NCBI GenBank assembly: GCA_902729315.2
Contig: LR746269.1
Coordinates: 842,001 to 906,000 of the forward strand
DNA: 64,000 nucleotides
Direction: 5' to 3'
Origin: Spirodela intermedia
Taxonomy: Eukaryota > Streptophyta > Magnoliopsida > Alismatales > Araceae
A program made the position numbers and the translations under genes. Below the pieces are notes generated by a model that searched no databases, was not told the origin of the DNA, and saw only the letters and a list, made by a program, of their open reading frames with translations. How positions within the stretch are numbered: the first letter of the stretch is position 1; each line of letters begins with the position of its first letter. Shown piece after piece: positions 39,110-49,865 of this stretch.

Positions 39110-39652
39110 ATGGAGGTACCACCGCGTGTGCCAGCGGAGGAGAGGAACCTTAGGTGCCCGCGCTGTGAGTCCACCAACACCAAGTTCTGCTACTATAACA
39201 ATTACAACTTCGCGCAGCCCCGCCATTTCTGCAAGGCCTGCCGCCGCTACTGGACCAGGGGCGGCTCCCTCCGCAACATCCCCGTCGGCGGCGCCTCCCG
39301 CAAGAACACCAAGCGCAGCGCCGCCACCGCCTCCTCGCATAACAAGCGCTCCGCCCACCACGCGGCCACCTTTCCGGCCGCCGTCCCAGCGCCGCCGCCG
39401 CTTGACGTCCTGAACATGGAGCCCGTCTCCTCTCTCCATGCCTCCGCCGCCGATATCGACCGTCTCATGCTGAACACGACGGGGAGCTTCACCGCCCTTC
39501 TCTTCTCGGAGGCCCAGTTCGGAAATCTTCTGGGCAGCTTCCACGAGGAGGCACCGGAATTGGGCACCTTCGATCTTCGCAGCTCCACATACAGCGCCGC
39601 CGCGGCGCTGCCACCGCGAAAGGTGCCGCAGCCAGAAGATTTTCTGGCCTAG
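39110..39652 (+). CDS. Dof zinc-finger transcription factor, copy C
   Basis: Nuclear AAAG-binding transcription factor family; intronless, 180 aa. It has a canonical Dof domain at residues about 16-70: [16 protein letters not shown], then [21 protein letters not shown] and RKNTKR, with all four zinc cysteines. C-terminal motifs [16 protein letters not shown] and [11 protein letters not shown] match copy A. Start choice: MEVPPRVP at 39110. The site matching copy A's start reads ATC ([10 protein letters not shown] here against MQHPTAAAA), so the ancestral ATG appears lost. The same frame is open back to an ATG at 38891, but that would translate the GA repeat. AATAAA at 39703-39708 is a likely poly(A) signal. 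Confidence 0.9.
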   Translation: MEVPPRVPAEERNLRCPRCESTNTKFCYYNNYNFAQPRHFCKACRRYWTRGGSLRNIPVGGASRKNTKRSAATASSHNKRSAHHAATFPAAVPAPPPLDVLNMEPVSSLHASAADIDRLMLNTTGSFTALLFSEAQFGNLLGSFHEEAPELGTFDLRSSTYSAAAALPPRKVPQPEDFLA

Positions 39653-39702
39653 CAGGGGGCTGCCCAACCCCTCCCTCTCCGTGCGGGAGCTTCCTGTGAG
39701 CA

Positions 39703-39708
39703 AATAAA
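39703..39708 (+). terminator. Polyadenylation signal of Dof copy C
   Basis: AATAAA about 50 bp after the TAG stop. Confidence 0.5.
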
Positions 39709-40030
39709 AGAAGACAATCAAAGATTCCTCTGAACTGTCTTCCTCTGCAGCTCTTCTCCTCCTCTGCTTCGGTAATCAGCTATCCTTCCTTCATTAATTA
39801 TTTCTATGTTTCTCAAGGATGACGGCCTGTTCAATGCACAGGGAGACATTCAAATCTTCTCTCCATCTCTTGCTGCCCCAGCCTCTGAGCGAGTCCCTCA
39901 GAAGTCGGGTTTATGATGGTACATGTCTTAGTTGACTTTGAGGGCCCCATGATCGCCCTACCAATAATAGACGTCCACGTAACTTGGTGAATAGTATCCC
40001 AATTCATAGAGCCACTTAGTGGTCTTATTC

Positions 40031-40327
40031 GGCCCATAATCCCCTATTTGGGCACATTAACGGGCTGCCGAAGAGAGAATGGAGCAGGCCCATTTAGGAA
40101 TCCCGTTATATCTCGACCGTGTCGTAGTTGTCGGCCTTTTAATGGGCCTTCAGAGGAGAATTCAGTGAGTACGTTGGCACGGCCCATGTACGCACGGTAA
40201 TAAACACATCTAAATGGTCTTAATATAGGCGCCGGCTTTTAGAGCCCATGGACAGACGGTAAATGGAAATGGACTCAACCCATCAAAGAAATCTACCGAT
40301 CCCAACTAAATGGGCCTTTAATGGGCC
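40031..40327. promoter_or_regulatory. Cluster of six TGGGCC/GGCCCA boxes
   Basis: Boxes at 40031, 40087, 40143, 40181, 40311 and 40322. Such site II clusters usually sit close to the start of housekeeping genes. The nearest candidate to the right is the ORF at 40771. Confidence 0.55.
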
Positions 40328-40770
40328 TGATAAGATGATGAGCACTTTTCCCCTGCTTTCTTCTATAGAAAATTTTCAAGTGTTAAAGGGACCGGGGGTC
40401 TGAGGGTATTATCGTCTGATCCTCCAAGACACCTCATGAAGTTATAACCACGGTTACTTAACCCAACCGCACATTCTGGAGAAAATATGGGTATAAATAA
40501 AATATAAAAATTATGGGTCCACGTAAGAAGATGTTGTTCTAATTTTCTACTCCCGAGATGAATTTTTAGCCCTTTGGAAGGGATTCGGCAGAATTGCTTC
40601 CGTCGACTTCTGCCGCTCCGGGAGGCGGCTGGCTGCGCGATTCTCCGAAATCCATTCCCTCCGCGATTCTAACGGAGCCCCATCTCTCTCTCTCTCTCTC
40701 TCGCTATGCTCGTGAGTGGAAATAACGCGGTTCTTCGGGGGCGGGCTTCAGCTGGGCGGCTGCCTCCTCC

Positions 40771-41154
40771 GTGAGGACAAAGCTCGGGACGGGTTGCTTC
40801 CTCTTTCTGTACCTCGTCGTTATCGTCTTCTCCCCTCTCCGTCGAGGAAGCTGTCGCGTGGCGGAGCAGGATCTACCCCGCTGCCGGGGATCCCATGGAC
40901 GGACAGACGGAGGGTACAAGTGGAAACGGAGCTGGCCCATTAATGGATCCCACCGAGTCCTCACTACGTCCACATCCCACTCGTTTTCTATATTATCTAC
41001 CGTTGCGCCCTTCAAAGCTTCTCTGTCTCTGTGCGTCTCTCCATATCTCTGTCTGTCTTCTCATACCACCTCAGACGCTCGGCACAAGACAGAGGAAGGG
41101 CAGACCATCCGGCGAGCCTTCTTTCGGAAGACCATGGCCATTGCCGGAGAGTAG
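40771..41154 (+). CDS. Unrecognised ORF with signal-peptide-like N-terminus, 127 aa
   Basis: Not recognised. The protein begins MRTKLGTG, then a hydrophobic stretch (CFLFLYLVVIVFS) and a possible cleavage near GSC-RV, as in secreted proteins. The rest is basic and Ser/Thr-rich without a known motif. A CT microsatellite (40683-40702) and a 22-codon upstream ORF starting at 40705 precede it. The TGGGCC cluster lies 450 bp further left. A splice-donor-like GTAAGC (41156-41161) directly follows its stop codon. It could be part of a spliced leader rather than a real gene. Confidence 0.25.
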   Translation: MRTKLGTGCFLFLYLVVIVFSPLRRGSCRVAEQDLPRCRGSHGRTDGGYKWKRSWPINGSHRVLTTSTSHSFSILSTVAPFKASLSLCVSPYLCLSSHTTSDARHKTEEGQTIRRAFFRKTMAIAGE

Positions 41155-41319
41155 GTAAGCATCCGGTAAGCAGATCTCCTTAGAACCCTAATACTCTCTG
41201 AAACATATTCGATCCCCGCCCCCGTACTTACACAGATCTTGAGAAATGGCTTTCTTTTCTTCCACAGTTCGGGGATAAGTAGTGCCTTCGCGTAGCGTAA
41301 AAATCTTGTCTTTGAATTG

Positions 41320-41517
41320 GTGAGAGGTTCGCCGGGCCCGAGCGGTAGTGCAACGCAAGGACGACGCGCGAGGGCCCCAGTGGCAAGCCACTGTGGTGGG
41401 CCCTCCCCCACGAGAAATTAATTTAATATCATGTGGGCCGATGGCCCACGTATCAGATATTAAACTGATAAGAACAGATACTACACTTGATCTTAGCCAA
41501 AAGGCCGAGAAAGGTAT
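41320..41517 (-). ncRNA. U2: U2 spliceosomal snRNA
   Basis: U2 pairs with the intron branch site in the spliceosome. The RNA starts AUACCUUUCUCGGCC, followed by GGCUAAGAUCAAG, the branch-pairing GUGUAGUAUCUG, the stem-loop IIa region (UUCUUAUCAGUUUAAUAUC) and the GUGGGCC/GGCCCAC hairpin. The 3' half has a strong GUGGCUUGCCAC hairpin and ends near CCUCUCACCA; the exact 3' end is uncertain by a few bases. Oddity: the Sm-site region at 41411-41420 reads UAAUUUCUCG, so the U run is broken by C where an uninterrupted run is expected. The promoter elements are intact. It is either a functional variant or a recently decayed copy. Confidence 0.95.
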
Positions 41518-41544
41518 GAGTTGACAGCTCGCCTGTTACTCGTT

Positions 41545-41550
41545 CTTATA
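41545..41550 (-). promoter_or_regulatory. TATA box of U2
   Basis: TATAAG on the minus strand, about 33 bp before the U2 5' end at 41517. Confidence 0.8.
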
Positions 41551-41583
41551 GCCAATCGAAGCACCCTTAAGCTTTTTTTCTTC

Positions 41584-41595
41584 CGATATGGGACT
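41584..41595 (-). promoter_or_regulatory. Upstream sequence element (USE) of U2
   Basis: AGTCCCATATCG on the minus strand, close to the plant snRNA consensus RTCCCACATCG. It lies 33 bp upstream of the TATA box; that four-turn spacing is typical of RNA polymerase II rather than III snRNA genes. Confidence 0.85.
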
Positions 41596-41599
41596 AAAG

Positions 41600-43158
41600 C
41601 AGACGTAGGTGACGTCCAAATTAAGCTGCGCCCACCTTCTGTACACCATTTAAAATTAGTATTTTAAAGTGTCCCATCGGGATGAGGACGAGTTCGAAGA
41701 ATGAACTGACGAGGCTCACTGGATAAGATCGCCCGCGAGCCGCCCACAGGAGATGCTCGGGCCCGTACATAATATAAAATGGGCCGGCCCCCCTGACCCT
41801 CCACGCCCACCGGAATCCCACGAATCCCACCCCCCGCCCCATCTAACAGGCCGGACACGTTGCTCGCCCGCACCTCCATGGGCCACAATTCCATATTAGG
41901 CCCAGTCGATCATAACGGGTAAGCACGAGGTGACAGGCGGGAAATCTACGCCCATCTAATAAAAGCCTAGGGAATAACATAGGTTAGGGAGGGAATGAAT
42001 ATGAGACCTGGATTTCATATGGTTTTCGAAGAACATATGGATTTGGACGAGTAGGCCGCCCATGCTCGCGGGCCCAGAGCACTGTGTGGCCCGAACTATA
42101 CGCGGAGGCCCGTGGGGCCAAGATATTCGGGATGCGTCCTGTACAGTGGGGCCCATCCCCGGGCTCACCGACCCAGTTTATCCGGAGAGAGAGAGAAATC
42201 TGTGGGCCCGTTGGCGAGTCGCAGTCTCCGGAAATCCACCCCTCCCCGAGAGCTCGGGTCCGACGACGGAAGGATTTATATTTAAAAAATTGGGCTGGGG
42301 CCCACATGGGGAGGGAAACCGCTAAGGATGACGGGAGAGAGGGCGACTTGAGGATTGGTCGGCTTCTGACGAACACCGTCCAGCTGTCAGAGAGGAGGTG
42401 ATGTGCGGAAATCGAGGAGATCACCGTGGAATCCGACGTATCCTTTGGTCGGAATTCCGCTGCACCGGATTTGATTAGCTCCGAACCGATATCCGTCCGG
42501 TAGCGCGCCTCACGAGGCAGAACGGAAGCGGCGCCCCGATTATCTAACACATGGCAAGGATGCCGCAGGATCGCTCCGCGTGTCGGGCGCCGCTCCCCCG
42601 CAAAGCCTAGAAGGCGTGCTTATCTTTAAAGCTTCTCGTGAACTGCAAGTAGCTCGTCCAACGACCGAGGAAAGCTGGCGAGGCGCAGACGTGGCAGCAG
42701 CTGAGTTGCTGCGTCATGTGGGGGGTGGTCCAAATCACGTGGAAGGTAATGGAGCGATTCTCGGGGGGCCGATTTAACTCGCGACTCGGCCCACGGATCG
42801 CCGAACTCGTTCCTCCCCTTCTCACCGGGTGACGCGGTCGCCGGAAATATCTGCAAACCGCCTCCCACGGGAATTCGATTCGCGTCCCTAAAGCGAGGCA
42901 TGTCAGACTGCCGGTATAAACACCTCTTGGCGTCAGGGGCCCACCTCAGTCTCGGGGGATCTCCCTCTGCGGAGGCATCCGGCCGGTCCGGTCACCGCTA
43001 CTGTGCTCGTGCCACGTCGTGGTTTTCGCTTCGAGCGGAATTGATTAGTCCCAACCGTGGTTAGCTTGACCCGACTATGGTCATCTTGGCCCTTTATATT
43101 GCTGTCTCCCGCAAGGCAGCCTGTGGGTGGGTAGGCTTCTACTAAGAAGAGGAATCTG
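41600..43158. other. Spacer and promoter region before the CCCH gene
   Basis: GC-rich with many GGCCCA/TGGGCC phrases (for example 42101-42180), but no recognisable coding sequence. A CACGTG G-box lies at 42737-42742 and a TATA box follows at 43093. Confidence 0.5.
43093..43100 (+). promoter_or_regulatory. TATA box of the CCCH zinc-finger gene
   Basis: TTTATATT about 130 bp upstream of the chosen ATG; the leader between is GA-rich. Confidence 0.55.
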
Positions 43159-43224
43159 GTGCGAAGAGAGCAAGGAGGAGGGGGTGAGAGGAAAGCTGGT
43201 AGGAGGGAGAGGGAGAGAGAGACG

Positions 43225-44385
43225 ATGATTCTGGGAGAAGGGCCACGTCCCTCGGCAATGTTTCAGGTTCCTCCATGGCAGATGTGCGACGACCCGGTGA
43301 CCGGGATGTCCTACTCGATCCCCGTGAGCGGGGTCGCAGGGGGTAATGGAGGGGACTTGTCCTCCTTCCTCCTCAGCGAGGCGGCGCTGGCGGCTCTGCA
43401 GCGGTTCCTCCCCTCCAACGAGCCGTACGCCTCCGAGGAGATGCGACGGAGGGAGGAGGAGCAGGGGGAGGAGGCGGAGGAGGACGACCTTATGGACTCG
43501 CCGGTGGACGCCTACTCCTGCGACGAGTTCCGCATGTACGAGTTCAAGGTGCGGCGCTGCGTGCGCGGCCGGTCCCACGATTGGACTGAGTGCCCCTACG
43601 CCCACCCGGGGGAGAAGGCCAGGCGCAGGGACCCCCGCAAGTTCCACTACTCCGGCGTCGCCTGCCCCGACTTCCGCAAGGGCGTCTGCAAGAGGGGTGA
43701 CGCCTGCGAGTACGCCCACGGGGTGTTCGAGTGCTGGCTCCATCCCTCCAGGTACCGCACACAGGTCTGCAAGGACGGCGTCAACTGCCGACGCCGCGTC
43801 TGCTTCTTCGCCCACACGCCGGAGCAGCTGCGCGTCGTCCCCCAGGCGCAGCAGCAGCAGAGCGCGCCGGCGTCGTCGGTATTGGATGGCTACTTCTCCA
43901 AGGGGCTCGCGTCGTCCCCCACATCGACTCTGATGTCGCCGCCGACGTCGCCGCCGTCGGATTCCCCGCCGCTCTCTCCCAGCGGTCATTCCCTCCGCCG
44001 GTCCCCGGTTCCCCTGGGTTCTTCGCCCATCAACGGCGTCCTTGCATCCCTCCGGCGATTGCAGCTGAGCAAGGCAAAGTCCGTCCCCTCTTCCTGGGGC
44101 CTTCAGCAGGTCTCCGGCGTGGGATCCCCTCGCGGAGTGGTGAATGTAAGGCCCGGTTTCTGCAGCTTGCCGACAACCCCCACGGCGGCGAGCCCCGGTG
44201 GGCTTTTCGACGAGTGGGCGGAGCCGACGGAGAGGGTGGAGTCCGGTAGGGACCTGAGGGTGAAGATCTACGAGAAGCTGAGCAGGGAGTTCTCCATGGG
44301 GCGGGCCCATGAGGAAGAAGAGGAGGCCAGGGCAGCGGCGGCCATGGCCCCCGACGTCGGCTGGGTTTCTGATCTGGTGATGTGA
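43225..44385 (+). CDS. RR-TZF tandem CCCH zinc-finger protein
   Basis: Plant arginine-rich tandem CCCH family; members bind RNA, cycle between nucleus and cytoplasmic granules and act in hormone and stress responses. Intronless, 386 aa from MILGEGPRP; an upstream in-frame ATG at 43159 would add 22 residues of a GA-derived RERERE type. Arginine-rich region: [21 protein letters not shown]. First finger C147-X7-C155-X5-C161-X3-H165, 16-residue spacer, second finger C182-X5-C188-X4-C193-X3-H197: this is the RR-TZF spacing. The Ser/Pro-rich C-terminal half holds short conserved blocks ([14 protein letters not shown], ending GWVSDLVM). The N-terminal VPPWQM block also fits the TZF2/TZF3-like subgroup. 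Very GC-rich throughout. Confidence 0.93.
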   Translation: MILGEGPRPSAMFQVPPWQMCDDPVTGMSYSIPVSGVAGGNGGDLSSFLLSEAALAALQRFLPSNEPYASEEMRRREEEQGEEAEEDDLMDSPVDAYSCDEFRMYEFKVRRCVRGRSHDWTECPYAHPGEKARRRDPRKFHYSGVACPDFRKGVCKRGDACEYAHGVFECWLHPSRYRTQVCKDGVNCRRRVCFFAHTPEQLRVVPQAQQQQSAPASSVLDGYFSKGLASSPTSTLMSPPTSPPSDSPPLSPSGHSLRRSPVPLGSSPINGVLASLRRLQLSKAKSVPSSWGLQQVSGVGSPRGVVNVRPGFCSLPTTPTAASPGGLFDEWAEPTERVESGRDLRVKIYEKLSREFSMGRAHEEEEEARAAAAMAPDVGWVSDLVM

Positions 44386-45700
44386 GTCCGCCGCCGCCCC
44401 GAGTTCGCTCCTCCAAGTCAAAGCGGCGAATAACGCCATTACCGAGTTCTGACCGTCCGATCTGTGCATCCTCCTTTCCTCCCCGATCAACTGACTTGAT
44501 TTCCTGTATTTTTTGTACAGCAGATGTGACCGGTCTGCCGGATCCGTGTTTCGGATCTCGTCTTGACCGTTTCTCCTTGTATCATTTCCCCATTCGAATC
44601 CGTCAACTGTAATCCTCTTGCTTGCCAACTGTGCAAATCGGTTTCCAAGAATGCAACTTCTCGACCATTCGATGCCTTCGCATTTTCTTCCCGCCATTCT
44701 CTCTGTCCAGCTCAGCGGTTGACGTGGGCGCCCCGCGCTGGCCTCAGCCTTTCTTAATCCGGGTCGTTGATCCACCTCCCTCGGGGAAGTGGGATTCGCG
44801 TCCCGAATCCTGCCGACATCTCGCGTTCCGCCACGTGTACGGTACATCTTTCGATAACGACACACGGTTTGACCCGACCACTGCCGCCGTTCTTATCTCT
44901 TCTCGGGGGGAGCTTACTTTTCTTTCACTAAAGTCCACGTTCGCCGCAACTTGCTCCTGTTTATTAATACCCGAAATATTAATTTTTCACGAAAATAGTT
45001 TACTTTCTAAAACTAATTTTAAGCTACCCTGAATCCATCTAGCCCGGTTTGCATACGAATCAGAAGTCAACCCTGGCTGGATGATGACGTTGACCTCGCA
45101 CGATCCGTCGACAATCTCATTCGTCAATCGATCCGAGTTATTTCCATTTTCAAATAGTCACACGAAAAAATAATATTATAAATAAATATTAATATTGTAG
45201 ATCCCATGCGATGGCTATCCCTGCCACCGACACTTCCCTGCGCTGTCCGGTTTGGGCCGGCAGACATCTGCACGTGAAGGCGCCCGTGGGAGGCGCCGGC
45301 GGCACGTCTCAGACGACGTAAAGACTCGGAGAAGTGTCTCACATGGAGGGTGGGAGGGGAGCAGATGTACGGACTTTATTATTCTAGTCAGATATTTTTA
45401 AATAAAATTTTTAACCGGATAAGATCGAATCCACCGGCCTATTTATTTCTTATTGGTAATATTTTTGATTGCCAATTTGTTGAAGTATGACCCGTGGAAT
45501 CGTCCGGGTCCTACTGAACCGAGTCGTCACGGGGCTCGGGACGACGTGTTCATAGTGGGCCGGTGTGCCCGGCCCAGAGCAGAATCCGATTCATTGACGA
45601 TTCCGCCACCCGGTCTCTGACCTCGTACAAAACCCCTTTATTTTATGTATGGTCTTATCTGATTGGAGGAGGGAGATGCGATCTGAGCCGCTGATCTTAA
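44386..45700. other. Spacer between the CCCH gene and MND1
   Basis: First about 250 bp are probably the 3' untranslated region of the CCCH gene. The rest is intergenic with no feature recognised, apart from TGGGCC/GGCCCA boxes at about 45558-45576 that could belong to the MND1 promoter. Confidence 0.5.
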
Positions 45701-45913
45701 GCTTTTTCAGATCGGACAGTATCGGACAGTCAAGAGAAAACATAAAAATAATGTCTTTTTACCGGTATTTATTATGTGAATATATAAGGATTCAAATCCC
45801 ACCGACGTGAAACGTGTAGTCTGTTTTCGGCTGGAGTTCCCGCCAAAGAGAGGAGCCGTCGCCTTCTCGCTCGCGAACCCGTGAACACAGCCGTGAACCC
45901 CGCGTAGCTCCCA

Positions 45914-48900
45914 ATGGTAGATTCTTGTCTGCGTTTCGTTGCAATTACAAGCTTGAATCGTCATGGTCTCGCTCATCAGATCCTCTCTTCAGTCTGTTAA
46001 TGGTTATCGCGACCTAGGTACCTGTGGTGCTTTTAACTCCTTAGGGTATCATCGTTTTAGCGTCAGAGGACCACATGTCATCGTCGTCATCCTTAGATGA
46101 TTGTTGCTAAGATAGATTTTCAATTCAGTATCGCGTTTGGGCAATGTTTTCTGTTGTGTCTGCGGAACAAGGCAGATTCATCTCTCCATCCCAATTCGAC
46201 GGAATCTCTGCCATGCGCTCATCTAGTTTTTCATACTTTTTGAAGAATATATGACGCAGATTTAGCTCTTCGTAACAGGAAACCTGTTAATCTTTAAGTG
46301 AGGGAAACTTAAAATTGTAACATCTGCAGAGCAAGTCTGCAGCGGTGAGACCCCAAGTATTCAGACTAGAGATTGACATATGTGAACGTAAACGGGAACG
46401 GGAACGGGAACGGGATGATGGGGCAAGAGTATGCTTGAGACAAGTGAATGACGCCTTGTCTGGATGATTCATTAACAAGGGATAAGTTTTGTACGTAGTC
46501 ATGTTATCAGAGACGTTAACTATCTAATGTATCGGCAAAATGTCTCCCCATTGATTATCATCCCGTGGTGCCTGTAAGAAGATTTATGACTTTTACATTT
46601 TTGACCCGACACTTCTACCGTTTAATGAATCAGATAGTTTATTTATCTATATGTTGCGCCATGTATTTTCTTTCAATGCAATGGTTGCTTACATGTTTCA
46701 GTCAAAGAAGAGGGGCCTTTCTTTGGATGAGAAGCGGGAGCAGATTCTTCAAATATTTTACGACTCAAAAAACTTCTATCTTGTGAGTATTATGTCTTTG
46801 TAAGCGAGAAAAAAATGGTTTATTTGTCTTATTGGACTTGTTATATATTACATTACCAAGAACGCTCAAAATAGTAATTTGTTGTATAGCTTTAATTTTG
46901 GAAAACATGTGTCTTTTTTTAGTTTTTATTAAAAATTTCTTCCAGATTCTTGCTTGGTAGTGGAATAAAACGATTCTAGAAATTTATTTTCCACAGTAGA
47001 AATTCATTCCAGGTTTTCCCCTCTGTTCTCAAGCCTGTCACTTGGATAATTGAGGAGCATTGGTGTTAGCTCATTCCTGCCACGTTTAGGTTAGAAAATT
47101 TATATTTTTAAGCTCCTTGGTAGTCTATCTTTCGTGATCATACTTTGCTACCTAAATCCCGCAGCGTACGGATTTTCATATGGATCAAGAGTCCCATGCA
47201 GAGATATTTATCTTTAGTTTAGTCTTAGTAGCAGGTCTTCCTGGTTGATATTACAAATCCGTGAGTTTATAGCTCGGTCAAATGGATCGTCTCACTCCCT
47301 TCCCCAACAGAAAAGAATCCTAAAACTTCAAGAAATCACATTTCAGCGTTATGTTATTTTATTATTCTCGTACGGATGTAGAAAAGTACTTCTTATTAGC
47401 CCTTTTTCTCGAGTTTTTTTCATCTAATTGGAAATGCACCACATTAATCCAAAAGATTTGACAATTCATGGGACTGAAATACATAAAAGTTCTCTACCAA
47501 TTGGTTTTGAGTTTGACAGCTTGGCAGATCTTTATTTGTTTTCTATTAGTATCAATATTGCACATATTTATTTATATTATTTGCTCATTCTATCCGGCAC
47601 ATTGTCTAATGTTGTAGTTCCGTGCTGTGCCAAATAGCTAAAAGTAGGATTTTGAAATATGTTCACAAGTGCATGTCCTCCCAGGCCCTGCCAACGGTGG
47701 AATATTAGTTTGGAGTATGTTCGTAAAGTTTCTCTAATCTCCAGGGATCAGCATGGTCAATTTTTTCCAAATCTAATAGGGTAAAACATCTAGTGCAGAA
47801 ATGAGCACAAGCTCACACGCTGCTAAGGGAAATGTGGTGTCATATATAAGTTTAGAAATTTAGGAGAGTGCAGGAAACATGGACAATAACCTGAATTGGT
47901 TGATATTGAAGAGAATCGTAAAGAAAAAATAAATTCGGCCTCATTTTCTTGTAGAGAATTATTAATGCCTTTAAGCTCCTTTTTCCGTTAATGTCTTGTT
48001 TTCTTTGTGCATTATTTTTGTTTCTCTAAATGCTTCCGTATTTTAGCTGAAGGAGCTAGAAAAACTGGGCCCAAAAAGGGGTGTCATCAGCCAGTCTGTA
48101 AAGGATGTTGTTCAAAGCCTAGTTGACGATGACCTTGTCTTGAAAGACAAAATAGGCACCTCTGTGAGTTTATCTCTTCGAACGAGTTTTTGAACTATGA
48201 ACTTTCAGTTCAGTTATCTAAGCATTCAATGAGAATGATTGCTTATGCTTGAAAATTGAATCCATGCCCATATATGTCCATTTGCAGGTATACTTTTGGA
48301 GTCTTCCAAGTTGTGCTAGCAATCAGGTGACGAGTCAAAACACTTTCCAACGATAATGTTATTAGATAGGAGACATATGCCTTCTGTTTTTAACGATGTT
48401 CTTAGTTTCGACTGGGGTGCTTTATTTGAAACAGCTAAAGAACACATACAGGAAACTTGAGTCTGACCTCGCAAACCGTACAAAGAGATTGAAAGAGCTA
48501 GTTGAACAGCGTGATAGTTTGAAGAGAGGCAGGGAAGAATCTGTGAGACTTACTTATAGAATAGCTGACCCACCCTTCTTATCCTTGAATCAGATTATTG
48601 GCATTTTCGAGGTCCATGAATATGCTTGTATTTCTTTTACAGGACGAGCGAGTGACTGCCTTAGATGAGCTGAAGACGGTTGAAATGCAACATAAACGGC
48701 TCAAGGTTTATATCGCTTCCCCTCTTTTGTGATTCAGTTTAGATCTTCTCCTCTTCAACCTCTATCTAGATACTTGTCACCAGATATTTTCTGACCATAT
48801 CAACAATGCCTCCCTCCCACCAACCCCTACATAGATCGACTCTTCAAGAAATCACTCGAACTGGTTGTATTCGTGCTCGACAAACCTCAGTTCGGAGCAA

Positions 48901-49831
48901 GTTTGCTGTTGTCTGAATAGATACTAATCATTTTTTGTATTGTATTTTAGGAGCAACTAAGCTGCTATGCAGACAATGATCCAGCTACAATCGAAGCAAT
49001 GAGTAGGAACCCCACCACTTCTCTCCTCTTTACAATTGGCCTCAATGCATTCCCTCTTCTTCTTCTTTTTTTTTTTAATTGAAAATTTCAAATGGCATTA
49101 ATTAATTTGTCTTCTCATTTAATTTCTGGATAACGGATATTTATGTGCTTCTTTCATATTTACAAACAGTAGTGTAATGATTTTCTTGGCCGTTCAACAG
49201 GGAACGCAATTGAGGTTGCTCATTCTGCTGCCAACAGATGGACCGGTCGGTGGTCCACCATAATCTCCCTTCACCTGCCCTCTCTCCTTTCTACCATTGG
49301 CTCTTGCTGATTTTGTAAATCTCCTCCCAGACAACATATTTACATTGCAGCATTGGTGCTCAACAAGCTTTCCCCAGGCCAAGGAACAGTTGGTGCACTT
49401 ATACAGGGAGGTAATAATTCCATTTTAATCATTTTATTTGATTCTTAATTGGAACTATGAGTAAGCCCATGCTCATGAAATTATGGTAGAGAAAGAAGCC
49501 AAGATGGAAAAAATAAAATAAAATAAAATATATTGTAATTTGTAATTTGATGAGTTCAGAGTAACCCTGTTTCATTATCTTCACCCATGTGGTTGAGTCA
49601 AAAGGTGCTATATTTTCTTCTTTATATGAATATATGTCCAGTTCAAACCATTTCATCGTGCTGATTAGAAGATGATGCCACGTTATTATCATCCTTTTAT
49701 CTCATATGTCACTGTGCTATATATCTGGATATGAAAGTCGCCACTCTTGGAAGATAGTCTATGTTATCTGACGTCGTCTAATGTGGAACTTGCAGGCCGG
49801 AATTAATGAAGATTTTGAGTACTTGCAGTGA
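45914..49831 (+). CDS. MND1: Meiotic nuclear division protein 1 (MND1), 10 coding exons
   Basis: Partner of HOP2; the heterodimer stimulates DMC1/RAD51 strand exchange in meiosis. Coding exons: 45914-45916 (ATG only), 46702-46782, 48047-48163, 48288-48326, 48435-48542, 48643-48705, 48951-49002, 49201-49245, 49331-49410 and 49796-49831. Joined: 207 aa plus TGA, the usual length. Motifs: [20 protein letters not shown], the winged-helix segment [37 protein letters not shown], a coiled coil (about residues 82-135), [21 protein letters not shown] and INEDFEYLQ. The first exon is inferred: exon 2 opens at SKKRG with no in-frame ATG after the acceptor, and the ATG at 45914 is directly followed by GTAGAT in phase 0. 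A donor-like CAG/GTAACG after the stop and an acceptor near 51728 suggest a 3' UTR intron. Confidence 0.93.
46391..46414 (+). repeat. (AACGGG)4 repeat in MND1 intron 1
   Basis: Four perfect copies of AACGGG, preceded by a related AACGTA. Each copy contains the pentamer AACGG. Confidence 0.9.
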
Positions 49832-49865
49832 TCATGTGAAGCCTCTAATTGCTGGGTTTCTTCAG

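Noticed and set aside
39104-39721. 205-codon minus-strand frame over Dof copy C
   Set aside because: Antisense shadow of the GC-rich Dof coding region.
41061-41411. 116-codon minus-strand frame over the U2 3' half
   Set aside because: It partly translates the U2 snRNA gene, whose sequence and promoter explain the region.
43081-44865. 594-codon minus-strand open frame
   Set aside because: Antisense shadow of the very GC-rich CCCH gene; the plus strand carries precise CCCH motifs and this frame has no domain.
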